NCBI GenBank assembly: GCA_904066235.2
Contig: CAJFCV020000001.1
Location: 6,572,001 to 6,636,000, forward strand
Direction of reading: 5' to 3'
Origin: Bursaphelenchus xylophilus
Taxonomy: Eukaryota > Nematoda > Chromadorea > Rhabditida > Aphelenchoididae
DNA length: 64,000 nt
Shown one piece after another: positions 1 to 10,525 of this stretch (its first letter is position 1; the number at the start of each line of letters is the position of its first letter). Under the pieces are notes generated by a model. It saw only the letters and a list, made by a program, of their open reading frames with translations, had not been told where the DNA came from and ran no database searches. The translations under genes and the position numbers were made by a program.

Positions 1-258
1 ACCGCAACGCCTACTACAGCAACTTCGTCTGCCGATTATCTGTGATTAGCAAGACCCTTCTTCCCTCCAACTTTGTCAGAATCAAAATTTATAACATAAA
101 TTTATTAACCTTCAGAATGCGTATCTTATTTCTTTATTTTTTCTATTATTATTCAACGAATTACATAACTCTCCACTGGGGCAGATGTTGACCCTTTGAC
201 GGCATCGGGGCTTCATCAAGATCCAACCACGCTTGATCATGCGTCAGATTCTGTTGGG

Positions 259-1344
259 CTAAGAGACGGACCCTTCCAGGAAGAAGTACGAAGTCTGTCT
301 CGAAGATGGACATCCTTCGCAGGGGATCTTGTCATTTTCACGTTCGCAGAGAGCCCTAAAACCGAGTAATCAATGTCAAAAAAATTGAACTTACAGGGTC
401 TTTCAAGAAATGTGAAGGAAAGTAGGAGGCTATAACTTTCGGCGGAGGCGGCGCAGAGATGTGGTTTTTGGAATATGTATATTTCAGCGACATTATTTTT
501 TGCTTACGAAATAACAAGATTTTTAAGTGCAAACTGAGGTCGCGACAACCTTTTGAAAAATGACTCTTTTACCCCGAAAACCAGGGTTTTTCGGTTGAAA
601 ATGATCGAGAAATGTCGGATTTGTTTCGATAGAGTTGACGTTGAAAAAAGGGAAGGGTGTTGCCAACACGTAGAAAATTACGCGTTGGCAACATCCTCTT
701 CATTTTGACACTTTGGCTAGCCAACCAGTTTTTGCCAGCAGTTTAAAATTTTGGTTCTCATTCCTGCCCTTTGACGCCCATTACACCCTTTTGACTAGTT
801 TTTATAAGACTTCACAGCCATTCTGGTGCCTTGGCTAGCCGATTCCGGGTCCCCAAAATTCCCAAATGAAACATTGAAAATAAACTCGAAATCTGCCCCA
901 AGCTTAGGCTAGCCGAATTTTTGCTTAATTTTCAACGTGTTGGCAACATCCTTCCCTTTTTTAAACGTCAACTCTATCGAAACCCCCGGAAAAATCCGAC
1001 ATTTCTTGGTGATTTTCAACCGAAAAACTCTGAAATTTCTCGATCATTTTCAACCGAAAAACCCTGGTTTTCGGGGTAAAAGAGTCATTTTTCAAAAGGT
1101 TGTCGCGACCTCAGTTTGCACTTAAAAATCTTGTTATTTCGTAAGCAAAAAATAATGTCGCTGAAATATACATATTCCAAAAACCACATCTCTGCGCCGC
1201 CTCCGCCGAAAGTTATAGCCTCCTACTTTCCTTCACATTTCTTGAAAGACCCTGTACTTCATGATAAAGCGGTCAGGGTTGACCTCCACATTCTTCTTGG
1301 AACCCATGTATCTAATCCCATGTTTTAACGAGCCAACAAAAGTC
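259..1344 (-). CDS. Fragmentary minus-strand gene (C-terminal two exons) interrupted by a foldback element in an intron
   Basis: Two coding-like exons read on the minus strand. One (about 1344-1258) encodes a peptide containing GSLKHGIRYMGSKKN and PDRFIMK. The last (355-259) continues in phase with ALCERENDKIPCEGC and ends in TAG. Removing the 861-bp repeat between them, with one copy of its TA target, restores a canonical 40-nt intron from GTAAGT to TTTTAG, which argues that the exons are real. Upstream on the same strand, 1535-1448 (KKREDEAVYGFTCVDEYDV) and about 1770-1636 also look coding, but I cannot join them in one frame and stops intervene. The gene may be partly decayed or my exon choice wrong. 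I do not recognise the protein family. Confidence 0.35.
394..1254. mobile_element. Foldback/MITE element, 861 bp, TA target site
   Basis: A long inverted repeat: about 394-680 is repeated in inverted orientation at about 926-1254. The ends read CAGGGTCTTTCAAGAAATG and its complement, and both flanks are TA, as expected for Tc1/mariner-type insertion. The loop carries three copies of GGCTAGCC (about 715, 834, 907). No transposase frame is visible, so this is a non-autonomous element. Confidence 0.8.
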
Positions 1345-1893
1345 TGATTCTCTCAATGAATCTTGACCTTTTTCTGCAAGCTTCTGCTTTTCCCATTCGA
1401 ATTCATGGAGTTCAAGACTTCCGTGGGCGACGAAGAGCATTTACATCGAACTCCTTCCGTTGCTAGACATCGTATTCATCAACGCACGTGAACCCGTAGA
1501 CGGCCTCGTCCTCACGTTTCTTGGCTAAAATTCGGACCTAAAACATCAGTTTTCATTGAAAAAAAACTAAAATACGGCAAAATATACACCAACCACAAAC
1601 GATTTATTTATTATACATAAAACTTACTCAAAACCACGCCAAGGCTCCAAAATCGTTGATTCCATGAACAAACAAATAAAATCCTTGGCTGCCGCCGCAA
1701 AAAAAATATTTTTTTCTACCGTACACAAAAAATTCAAATCCCTCTTTGGGTCCCGACGGGAATTAATCTGCAGGTGGCCAAGTGTATTGCTAGGCTTCCA
1801 GAAGTGCGTACTTGAATGTTACAATTTTATTTTACATAAGGTACGAATGTTATTTCTTTAATTTTTTAGATAAATAGTTATTGTAGGGGTAAT
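1345..1893. other. No confident gene; coding-like minus-strand fragments
   Basis: This stretch holds the unplaced coding-like pieces described for the fragmentary minus-strand gene, one followed by a good GTAAGT donor. Otherwise it is AT-rich with no recognisable product. Confidence 0.3.
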
Positions 1894-2124
1894 TGAGGTT
1901 TATTTTAAAAATTTTTTGGGAAAATAGTGTTTATAAGCGAGGAGCAAATAAGAAAATCGTTATGTGCATAGAATCATTATGACTATCTTCTTACTCCACT
2001 CTCTGGCACTGTCTGCGTTTAAATCCCGTGCTTCCAGTTAAAAACATAGACAATGGATACGATTTTCTTATTTGCTCGTCGCTTATACACTATTTTCCTA
2101 AAAAAATTTTAAAAATAAACCTCA
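1894..2124. repeat. Inverted repeat, arms of about 66 bp
   Basis: 1894-1960 is complementary to 2059-2124 with few mismatches (left arm begins TGAGGTTTATTTTAAAAA). The loop is about 100 bp. It looks like a small foldback element next to a tandem array. No coding potential. Confidence 0.75.
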
Positions 2125-2125
2125 G

Positions 2126-2410
2126 TTCTCCAAAAAATTCTTTTTCCCCAGTCCCGAAGCGAAAACATTTCAAAAATTTGTTCAAACTCTCAAAAAAATT
2201 CTTTTCCCCAAGTTCCAAAGCGAAAAGATTTAAAAATTTTGTTCAAATTCTTCAAAAAATTCTTTTTCCCCAGTCCCGAAGCGAAAACATTTCAAAAATT
2301 TGTTCAAACTCTCAAAAAATTCTTTTTTCCAAGTCCCGAAGCGAAAACATTTCAAAAATTTCTTAAATTCACCAAAAAATTCTTTTTTCCAAGTCCCGAA
2401 GCGAAAATAT
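2126..2410. repeat. Tandem repeat, 60-bp unit, about 4.7 copies
   Basis: Units built around CAGTCCCGAAGCGAAAACAT recur at a 60-bp spacing (starts near 2138, 2199, 2259, 2319, 2379). Because 60 is a multiple of three, repeated frames of lysine/phenylalanine-rich peptides appear. I regard these as repeat artefacts. Confidence 0.85.
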
Positions 2411-2415
2411 TAAAC

Positions 2416-2510
2416 GGCATCGTTGACCCGAAATGTCGTTGACCCGAGGTGTTGTTGACCCGAAGTGTCGCGACCCGAGTTGTCCCTGACCCGAAATGTC
2501 GGGACGCGTA
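2416..2510. repeat. Minisatellite, about 16-18-bp unit
   Basis: Five imperfect copies of GTTGACCCGAAATGTC follow directly after the 60-bp array. Units vary at several positions (for example GTTGACCCGAGGTGTT). Confidence 0.75.
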
Positions 2511-2589
2511 AATGTCTGGTTTATTTTTGAGGTCCCAAAGTAATCGTATCTCGGGGTTATGGTAGGTGTCAGAAAAAAGCAGGCTGTTC

Positions 2590-3265
2590 TGCAAAAGGTC
2601 GGCTAAACCTCGTCCCCTGGTTTTTTTCTTGTACCGTATACCACTTGAAAGAACGTAAGAAACTGGTCTTAGGATCAGTTTAATGCGTACGAGGTTCGAA
2701 TCCCCCTTCGAATTTTTTAATTTTTTGGCTATTATGGAACGGTACAAGGCCTGCAAGTAGTTTTTAATTTTCAAATAGATTTTTAAGGTACACTGGGATT
2801 ACTCTTTTCGAGAAAAAACGGCAACTTTTTTCGATTTTTTTGATATAAGGATGGTGGCATACGCATTAAATCGGGTGTCGTGGCCAGAAACCGCGATTTC
2901 TTGTCTGTTAGGTCTCTAGACCTGACAACGTGAGCAGAAAAAAGAAAAAAATCTCCACAGTGAGAGAGCAGAAATTTGCGCAATGTTACGCAATTTGAGG
3001 AAAGAATTACGCTTTTCTTGTCTAGAGGCCTAACAGACAAGAAATCGCGGTTTCTGGCCACGATACCCAATTTGATGCGTATGTCACCATCCTTATATGG
3101 ACGATGATTTTTAAATATCATTGGACAAGTCCGTCCGAACCTTGCGAGAATTTTTCAGTTCTAAGCTAGAGGGCCAATCTTCGCAGCTAATTCTGGACCA
3201 GTTTTTTACGCTCTTTCAAATGGTGTATGTTTGAAGAAGGGGATGAGGTTTTGCCGAGCCGTTGC
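2590..3265. mobile_element. Harbinger-like inverted-repeat element with an inner foldback
   Basis: The outer arms (about 2597-2675 and 3180-3263) are inverted copies of each other. They are related to the ends of the large element in the telomerase intron, sharing ACCAGTTTTTTACGCTCTTT. Inside, 2843-2921 and 3020-3098 form a second, nearly perfect inverted repeat of about 79 bp (ATATAAGGATGGTGGCATAC). No transposase is encoded. Confidence 0.65.
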
Positions 3266-3625
3266 AACGCGTTGTAAGTCGCGTCTTCTGATCGATTTAA
3301 AAGCATAATATCAGTCTATCGCGAAAATATAGTAAGCGCAATGTCGTTGCGCCAAACATGCCGCTGAAGTGCACTGATGGAAAAGTGTTTATTGTGTGCT
3401 AGGCACTTTGGTTTGAAGGCCAGATCGAAAAATTATGACCAAATCCTAAAAAATTTCTCTAGATTGGGTGAGAAACCCGTATACAACGTCCAGATCAAAA
3501 ATCAGGATCACACTATTATCTATTACTGAAATAATGAAAGATTACGAAACTCGGATTCATTGTAAACTATTTATTGAGCAATCAAAAGGCAAACAAATAA
3601 CAATAGTAGTATATCTGTTTAAATC

Positions 3626-6600
3626 TCACAGATAAGAACTTGCTAGACTAGTTCCTAAGAAGCTCTGGGCTTGAGAGGTGGATTCTCTGCTCTGGCGGAT
3701 TTGCCGAGATCTTGCCGGAGCGGGAACGGACTTGGGAGGGGCCTCTTGAATGTTTCCATCTGAACAACGTGGAACTATTATATATCAAATTGACTTACTC
3801 AACATCTGCCGCTGTACGAGTTGTTTATACAGACCATCTTGTTGGATAAGGTCTTTGTGAACTCCTTGTTGCACAACTTTTCCGCCAGCAATTACAACAA
3901 TTTTATCCGCGTTTTCTACGGTACTTAACCGATGGGCGATCATAATTACAGTCCGGCCATTCAGATTCTTTTGGATAGCTTCTTGCACAGAATGCTCGGA
4001 TTCCGAATCCAACGCTGATGTGGCTTCATCTAGAAGAAGGACAACGGGATCTCGGACCAGCGCCCGGGCAATGGCGATTCGTTGTTTCTGACCACCTAAT
4101 ATGAATTCTAATGGTGATTGGATTTGTTACCTGACATTTGACTTCCTTTCTCTCCCACATCCGTCTCATACCCTTCGGTTGTGTCCATGATAAAGTTGTG
4201 TGCATTGGCCATCTTAGCTGATTTCTGTACCATCTCTGTGTTGTTATATGCAGGCTCGTATCCGTAGGTGATGTTTTCATGGACAGAACGTGCGTATAAG
4301 ACGGGTTCTTGACCAACCAAAGCAATCTGTAACGAAGACGTCCCCAGGTTACGCACTTCGCACTCACTTTATTATGCAAGTATTTGTGGTCGTAATCCCG
4401 GATGGGAACGCCGTCCAAAAGAACTTCCCCACTGTCGGGTTCATAGAAATGTTCGAGCATAGCGATGCAAGAACTCTTTCCACCTCCACTCGGCCCAACC
4501 AAGGCCACAACTTCTCCGGGATTTACAGTGAATGACAAATCCTGTAAACACATTTACATCAGGCTTATAAATTGGAGGCAAGAATTAAGAAATATCATGC
4601 TTACATTCATAATTGGCAGATCCGGTCTTGTTGGGTAGCTGAAGTTGACATGTCTGAACTCGATCCGTCCCTCAATCTGGGCATTTCTTCCATCGGGAGC
4701 AATACGGCCATCGTTGATTACTTTGGGCTCCCGGTCGATTAACTCAAATACTTTTCTCGAAGCTCCTACGGCTTGCATCAATCCATTCCACACTTCTCCG
4801 AGTTCCTGCAACCAATATTTATCTTACCTGATGACTTTACTTACTCTCAGATTCTCTCCCAGTTGGAATTGGTATAGGAGAAAAGAGACCAAGAGCCCAG
4901 AGGAGATCTGAAAATATTACAACCGTCTAAAAACGGTTTTACATACCTCTCCTTGGATGACAAGATGACCGCCATAAAAGAGGACAACTGTAAGTATTCC
5001 CATTTGAAGGAACTGAAATCTAAGTTTCTTTTTTTACTTTCTACCACTCACTTCTGTAGTCCACAAGAACCCTATGTGAGCGATGGCTCTTCTGGCCCCG
5101 ATTCCAAGAGTCACGTTCAGGAATCCAAGAAATCTGAGGGATTCAAAATTCTCACACGCAAAACTTTTAACGGTTCTGACAGCACTTAACACCTCTTCGG
5201 CTACATCATTGGCTTTGGCAATCGATGCTTGACTTTCCTCGGCCAGTCTCTGAAAATGATAGGGATGTGGAAGAGCAAAGGAAGAAACAGAAAATTTAAA
5301 ATTGCGTAATGTTGTGCAAAATTTAAATTTTTGTTTGATCAGTTCGTGGAATCATCCAAAAATTATTTCAACTTACATCGTAATAAACTCCATAGACCTT
5401 GGAAACTAAGAAAATAATTGGCACAGCGATCAGAGTGACCATACAGAGGCGCCAAGAGAGGGTGAACATGAAGATGAGAGATCCAAACAACATGGTTGTG
5501 TTTCGCGTAAGCACATTTACATACAATGAGAGGGTGTTGGACATTGTCTGACAATCAGCATTCAGTCGTGAGACAATTTCTCCTAAAATACGGGTTGAAG
5601 AATAGATTTGTGAAAGCACCTGTTTTATTGGCGTCATAGAATCCGATCTCTTGTTTCACCAAAGATCTAAACAAGTCATTTCTGATACGGCGATCAACTC
5701 TGGCCTGGGAATAGGTGAAGAATCCCCCACGGAGACCTCCAAAGATAGCACTGCTGATACATAATCCAGCCATAATTAAAACCTTCTTGTGAAGCTGAGC
5801 ATAAGAAGCACCTTCCCCGAAGACAGCCCCAACAACCTCTCCAGTATAATACGGAGCAAAGACACGGGCTTAAAGAAAGTGATTCTTGTGCATTATTATT
5901 CTTACAGAATGAGTATAACAACAGGAAAGTGAAGGCGACCATGTAGAACATCCACTCCTTGGCCATGTAAGAGAAGAGGCGTAGAAGCATGGTGAAGGTT
6001 TCCCTCTTCTCTTCTTGTTCCTTGGCCTCTCTCTAAAATCGGCCTTTTGATTATTTGAATACCACATACTCTCTGAAGTTCAGCATAATATTCGTTGTCA
6101 GATTCGTAGAAGTTTCTGTCGTCCAGTCTTCTGTAAGCGTCATCCCTCACCTTTCCCAACACTGACACCCAGATTCCCTAAATAATATTTAATTAATTAT
6201 TTTAGACTGCACGTACTTGAACAAAGAGACAAGCGGTCATCGACCAGATCATCAAGATCCAATCCCCCACAGCCAGTGGATTCGGATGTTCGTAAAAAGC
6301 GAGTAATTTGGATGGGGAAAACGCAATCATTAGGAGAACGACGGCAAACGTCAGATTACTGTACTTTGAACAAGCTTGAGCGCCACTGGTTGGATTTGCG
6401 TACACACCGATTGCTCCGCCGAGAAGAAGACATATCCGGATGACACAAACGGCCTAAAAAATGTCGTCAAGGAAAGAAAAAATTACCAAGAAATCGATCG
6501 GATTCCGCGTGAAACTGTAGCTTTGGAAATCGAACCAGTGGACGATGTTGTCAAAGGTAAAGAACTTCCCATCCCATGCAAGGCCGAGGATGCAGATAAC

Positions 6601-6666
6601 AACATCAAGAACGGCAAAACATATCGATATACCCAAGGCTTGGACTGGGGAGTACCAATGCCCCAT
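3626..6666 (-). CDS. ABCB9/TAP-like half ABC transporter (HAF-4/HAF-9 type)
   Basis: A half-size ABC exporter, in this family a homodimeric or heterodimeric peptide transporter of lysosome-related organelles. The start at 6666 ([11 protein letters not shown]) follows a splice acceptor. An N-terminal block of about four hydrophobic segments matches the extra TMD0 of ABCB9. The six-helix exporter domain (about 5990-4850) includes [16 protein letters not shown]. The ATPase domain shows Walker [10 protein letters not shown] near 4480, a signature MSGGQKQR (variant of LSGGQ, split by an intron near 4126), Walker [14 protein letters not shown] near 4040 and the H-loop IAHRLS. The last exon (after an intron at about 3800-3770) adds a Ser/Arg-rich tail ending at 3626. 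I cannot tell haf-4 from haf-9. Confidence 0.9.
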
Positions 6667-6944
6667 GATACTCTGAAATTAAAATAAATTGATCGCAAAC
6701 GACAATCATCAAATCGTATTTGAAAATTACAAATCATGTTACTTTTATCAACAGAACATGAATGAAATCCGAAAACCTCTCGGATAAATTTTATTGAATC
6801 AACAATCAAAAAATATTTGCAATTTGGGCCTAAACCTTGTTAAAACAAAAAGAAGAAGTCTCCGAATGATGAAGAACGAGTGATAACGTATCAATGAGTA
6901 TCTTATCAGTTGGTCAGGCCCTTCGCTGGTTTCATTAAGTACAT

Positions 6945-8130
6945 TTAGTCCCTTTTTGGATAGTAAATTGGTCCGTACTCTCCATTGGCGAGCTTCTGAC
7001 AAAGGAATGGTAATCTTAAAAGATCATATGGAAAAAAGATGACATACCGATGAAAATTGCCATTTATTACTTGGTAATAGCCAAATTGGCCGACGTTCCC
7101 CTTATTCGATGCACTTGAGCCAACTGCGATAACAGTATTTGGAGTGTTATAGGCTTTTGTCAAGAGCCTCTCTACAAAGTCCGGTATTGTAAACAGGTCT
7201 TACTGTGCCCAATTGGAAGCCAGCGGAAATAATTAGGGGTCGTTTGATCTACGAACTTGAGATGCTTGTGCTCCTTGACGAACATGCCAACCCAGAAGAA
7301 AGAGTTGTCATTGTCATTTAAGATATTTTCTTTGGATACCACGGCTTAATGTGAGAATTGGTTTTTATCATTGACAACTCACATGCAATGAACTGACTGT
7401 CTTTGTCATTGTGAGGCACTGCTAGAGTGGTGCCTTGTTGTTGACATGTCCTTAGTGCTTCTGCCCAATATGTTTCCTTTCTAATAACTTTGTAACAATG
7501 GATTCCATGCAGTCTGTAGCCATCTTCACATGAGAATATATCGCCTACAATATAATTCATTTACCCTTTTAATGTTCTTACTGTACTCGCATAGAACCCT
7601 TGCCTCGGTAGTGTAGGACTCTCCTTTCGTTTCCCTAGTTATCAGCGTTTCTCCAGACTAAATATGTAAATAAAACGCTGGAAAAGATATTAAAACGTAC
7701 TTTAATGTAATTTCGGAGTTCAAGGTACTTCAAAACTTCTGCATCATTGTTCGCCATCTTGCCATTAAATCCATGCAAATGGTTACACCGAGAAACATTT
7801 GGATTTGTACTGTACAGCTGGTCGATGATAAAACATTTATTTTTGGCAAACACCGAGTCCGCATTGTAATAAATGCATTTGTCCCTCAGATTTGAGGCTG
7901 AAAAAAACAACTTATGTTTAATTACGTCTTAATGTCTCGGTATTTCTTACACATGATCCAACTATAGCTTATCAAAAACCCGTCTTATCAGAAGTTTCGG
8001 GTCCAAGACTTTGAAACTAATTAAAATAATTAACTCTTGAATCCCTCTGTACCCACCCGGTGTCGGACAATCATCCAAATCTTCTGAATTTGCAGTTATT
8101 ATGAACAGTAAGAGTGGAATGAGAAGCATC
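6945..8130 (-). CDS. Secreted C-type lectin domain protein (clec family)
   Basis: Starts with a signal peptide (MLLIPLLLFIITANS) at 8130. A Cys-rich segment follows that resembles a shortened or divergent first lectin domain (7900-7575, ending ARVLCEYS). A clearer C-type lectin domain starts at GYRLHGIHCYKV (7535). It has the usual Cys spacing and WVGMFV, where the family has WIG-like residues, and ends with LPFLCQKL near 7000. One intron (about 7195) is only 32 nt. I see no QPD or EPN carbohydrate-binding motif, so sugar binding is doubtful. Such genes are abundant in nematodes and often linked to gut or immune responses, but nothing here fixes a role. Confidence 0.75.
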
Positions 8131-8356
8131 ACATATACAGAAGCAGCTATTCTTGACCATTCTTATATAATTGCTGGCTGATTATTCTTTTGTGAGTAAA
8201 GCCGGAGTCATTTGCATTTGCATTTGAACCATGAATACGTTAAAGTCATAAAATTCCGTTTGCCTTAATTTTTATTAGCAATGTTATTCCCCTTATCAGT
8301 TAAGGTATGACTTAAAGATTGCAAACTTGTCGTTTTATTTCTACCGGTTTTAGAGA

Positions 8357-10525
8357 ATGTCAGCATCTTTCCTGACAACAGTTACCTTTGTCGGCTACAT
8401 ATTTCACATCTCCTTCGCCAATGAAGAGGAAAATGAGGCCAAGGAAAGATATGCAATCATTGAGTTCAGTTGGGAAGAAGTAAAAGTGCCCATGACTATA
8501 GTCATCTGGCTGTTCACTGCTTGTGTTGCCAAGATCTGTATGTGTTTTCGTTAAAGCTTCAAGTGGTTTATTTTAGTGTTCCATGTATACAAAAAAGTAT
8601 CGGAAATGTTCCCGGACAGTTCTCTACTGATCTTGATTGGTCTTCTCATCGGAATTACTTTGAATGCCGCACATGTAAATCGAAGCGAATTCTATCTGGG
8701 ATCCCAGGTCTTTATGCTCTATCTCTTACCCCCACTGGTGTTTGACGCCGGTATGTTTCCATACTGGTTTTAATTATGATTAAGGATATAACATGCCAGC
8801 CCGGGCATTCTTTGATAATATTGGATCCATCGTAACGTTCGCCTTAATTGGGACTGCTTGGAATATTGTTGCGATCGGTAACCGAAACCAAGCCTGTCGT
8901 TATATGATCGTCTTTGTAGGTGTCTCCTTGTGGTTGATTAGCAAAACTGGCCTCTTCTCCGTGGATATGACTTTTTGGGATCTTCTTTTATTCGGTTCAT
9001 TGATTGCAGATGTGGATCCGGTGGCTGTAATTGTCATCTTCGAAGAGATGAACGTGAATGAATTACTGTTCATCAGTGTTTTCGGTAAGGTTTAAATTCG
9101 TCGAGAAACAATATTTTCAGGGGAATCTCTTCTAAACGATGGTGTCTCAGTGGTATGTTTCTTTGATTTAATTTGAATGTTTTAGGTTCTGTATCGTATG
9201 TTTGTATCATTCGTGGAGATTGGCGGTGATAACCTGATAACTCAGGATTATATCTATGGTGTTATTAGCTTTTTTATCATCGCTATTGGCGGAACGGCGG
9301 TCGGTATTTTATTCGCAATGCTGACTGCGTTTTTGACAAAGTAAGACGATCTTTCACAGACTGTGCATGTCTCTAGATACACAGATAATGTTCCTATCCT
9401 GAACCCCGTCTTTGTTTTCTTGGTGCCGTTTGCTTCCTATTTGGCTTGCGAAATGTGTGGATTATCAGCCATTATGGCGTAAGTATTATAATACGAGACG
9501 AAGTTGATGGGAATTGCAGTATCGTGTTCTGTGGCGCTGCTATGAAGCCATACATCCGAGAGAACATACCGAAGGACGCGTTTAAGTCTATTCATTACTT
9601 CGTTAAGGTTTTGGCGCTGGCTAGCGAGACTGTGATCTTTATTTTCCTCGGACTCTCCACAGTCTCCGCCAATCATCATTGGGACACCGCATTCATCGTG
9701 TTGACTGTTATCTTCTGCGTAATTTACCGAGCAATTGGTAGTCGATTCTCACAGTTATTTCTATTTCTAGGTGTTGTTGTATTGTGCTGGATTCTAAACA
9801 AGTTCCGTTTGAAGAAGTTCACTAAAGTTGATCAGTTCATTATTGCCTTTGGGGGCCTTCGAGGGGCTATTGCGTAAGTCTTGGTTGTACTTTTGATTAT
9901 TCAATTTCAGATATGGTCTGGTTGTGGCTCTTCCGGATCACCTACCTGCCAAAAATATGTTTGTGACTGCGTGCATTGTTGTTATTTACTTTACAGTATT
10001 CCTGCAAGTAAGTAATAAGTAGAATTAAAGGTATTCTTCAGGGAATGACGCTAAAACCGATTGCCAATGTCCTACAAGTCGAACGAAAGCAAGTATACGA
10101 AAAAGGAATGGTCGAAAAAGTACATGAAAATGTAGGTTATGTAAACAAGCACTATATATTCCCCTTACAATTAGTTGATCGATCACACAATGATTGGAGT
10201 GGAATTGGTAATAGGGAAGTACGGACATCATTGGATTCGGAACACGTTCGAGAAGTATAATATGAAGTACTTCCGATCATTACTTATCAAGAAGAAGGCT
10301 AGAAGAACCTTGGATAACAGCAATTTGGTTAGAGTAGCCAATCGTCTAGAAGCCCAAGATGTTGCCGAATTTGCGGAAAAGATCCAAGACTGGTACGACC
10401 AAACGAGGTCAAGAGGAAGTACCACGACATCCATGGCTGGAGAACGAAGAGAGGAAATAGATTTAGACGAAGTCAACAAGATATTCCAGGAGATAAAGGA
10501 GGAGAGAAGTAACAGTAGGGTGTAA
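8357..10525 (+). CDS. Na+/H+ exchanger (NHX/NHE, SLC9 family)
   Basis: Cation/proton antiporter of the CPA1/SLC9A family. The start ([14 protein letters not shown]) gives a signal-like first hydrophobic segment, then an acidic extracellular stretch. Conserved elements include [13 protein letters not shown], the ion-binding helix [32 protein letters not shown] and [13 protein letters not shown]. About ten short introns split the membrane domain. The C-terminal regulatory tail (from about 10040) contains the amphipathic [15 protein letters not shown] region typical of plasma-membrane NHEs and ends in a charged stretch. Close to animal plasma-membrane and gut-type NHX proteins; I cannot assign which paralog. 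Confidence 0.9.

Noticed and set aside
1..258. Plus-strand open frame over 187-369 ending in TAA
   Set aside because: Overlaps the better-supported minus-strand exon 259-355, and no plus-strand neighbour exon or donor fits.
2028..2442. Lys/Phe-rich open frames over the tandem repeats
   Set aside because: Produced by a 60-bp unit that is a multiple of three. No other coding evidence.
2670..2715. tRNA-like 3' half with GGTTCGAATCCCCC
   Set aside because: Only a B-box-like segment is present; no A box, acceptor stem or anticodon arm fits. It lies inside a repeat element.
9437..9679. Antisense open frames across the Na+/H+ exchanger, ATP synthase, IleRS and kinase genes
   Set aside because: They lie opposite well-conserved exons and show no family features; they are shadows of the real genes.
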